Assembly (NCBI GenBank): GCA_009869945.1
Contig: WIXG01000200.1
Location: 83,807-147,806, forward strand
Length of the DNA: 64,000 bases
Reading direction: 5' to 3'
Source of the DNA: Mesaphorura yosii
Lineage: Eukaryota > Arthropoda > Collembola > Poduromorpha > Tullbergiidae
Within the stretch, counting starts at the first letter, position 1; each line of letters begins with the position of its first letter. This document shows positions 63,784-64,000 of this stretch, piece by piece. Made by a program: the position numbers and the translations under genes. The notes beneath the pieces are model-generated. The model worked only from the letters and a program-made list of their open reading frames with translations, searched no databases and was not told the DNA's origin.

Positions 63784-64000
63784 TTGTGAGAGTATTGTGC
63801 TTGACTACCCGATGACTCTGTGGCACAGTGGGGTATTCACGAGAATTTGGTGCGCTGTGCATTTTAGCATATGAAAAAGATTTCTGATTTTTATGCCGGG
63901 ATTATATGACAACTTTGGAACCTTCGTTCTCCCACGCCCCACAAAACCGCACCTTCGGACCTGTGCCATCGTGTAGTACTGAATTAGTACTATTTACGAT

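Overview
The window is eukaryotic nuclear DNA: split genes, GT-AG introns from about 60 bp to over 5 kb, and protein families specific to animals. The gene set (an RDL-type GABA receptor with tandem alternative exons, a ciboulot-like multi-repeat beta-thymosin, a curled/nocturnin phosphatase, a small-optic-lobes type calpain) points to an arthropod, most likely a hexapod or crustacean. I cannot name the species. Every exon model below was built by hand from reading-frame phase, splice signals and family resemblance; no search was run.

Layout. About 5.9-19.8 kb (+): the GABA-gated chloride channel gene Rdl, lacking a recognisable signal-peptide exon. It carries two mutually exclusive copies of exon 3 and two of exon 6. 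25.6-27.3 kb (-): a decayed SNF2 helicase of the lodestar/TTF2 type that keeps its first and last codons but has several internal lesions. 30.6-35.2 kb (+): nocturnin, with a well-supported catalytic body and three candidate upstream exons giving different N-termini. 36.4-38.1 kb (-): a four-repeat beta-thymosin with one exon per internal repeat, convergent with nocturnin. 51.3-53.6 kb (+): a C2H2 zinc-finger transcription factor ending in an Ikaros/Hunchback-like finger pair. 55.4-59.9 kb (-): the RanBP2-finger calpain of the SOL/CAPN15 family in 12 coding exons, convergent with the zinc-finger gene. 63.2-63.8 kb: a near-perfect inverted repeat with arms of about 211 bp.

The genes do not form a shared pathway; this is an ordinary stretch of animal chromosome. 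The long stretches 1-5.9 kb, 19.8-25.6 kb, 27.4-30.6 kb, 38.1-51.3 kb and 59.9-63.2 kb hold no coding exon I can support. The most informative points are the doubled alternative exons of Rdl, the alternative N-termini of nocturnin, a GC-AG intron whose use preserves nocturnin's catalytic Glu, a stop-free 60-nt intron in the calpain, and the terminal hairpin repeat. I saw no new molecular system.
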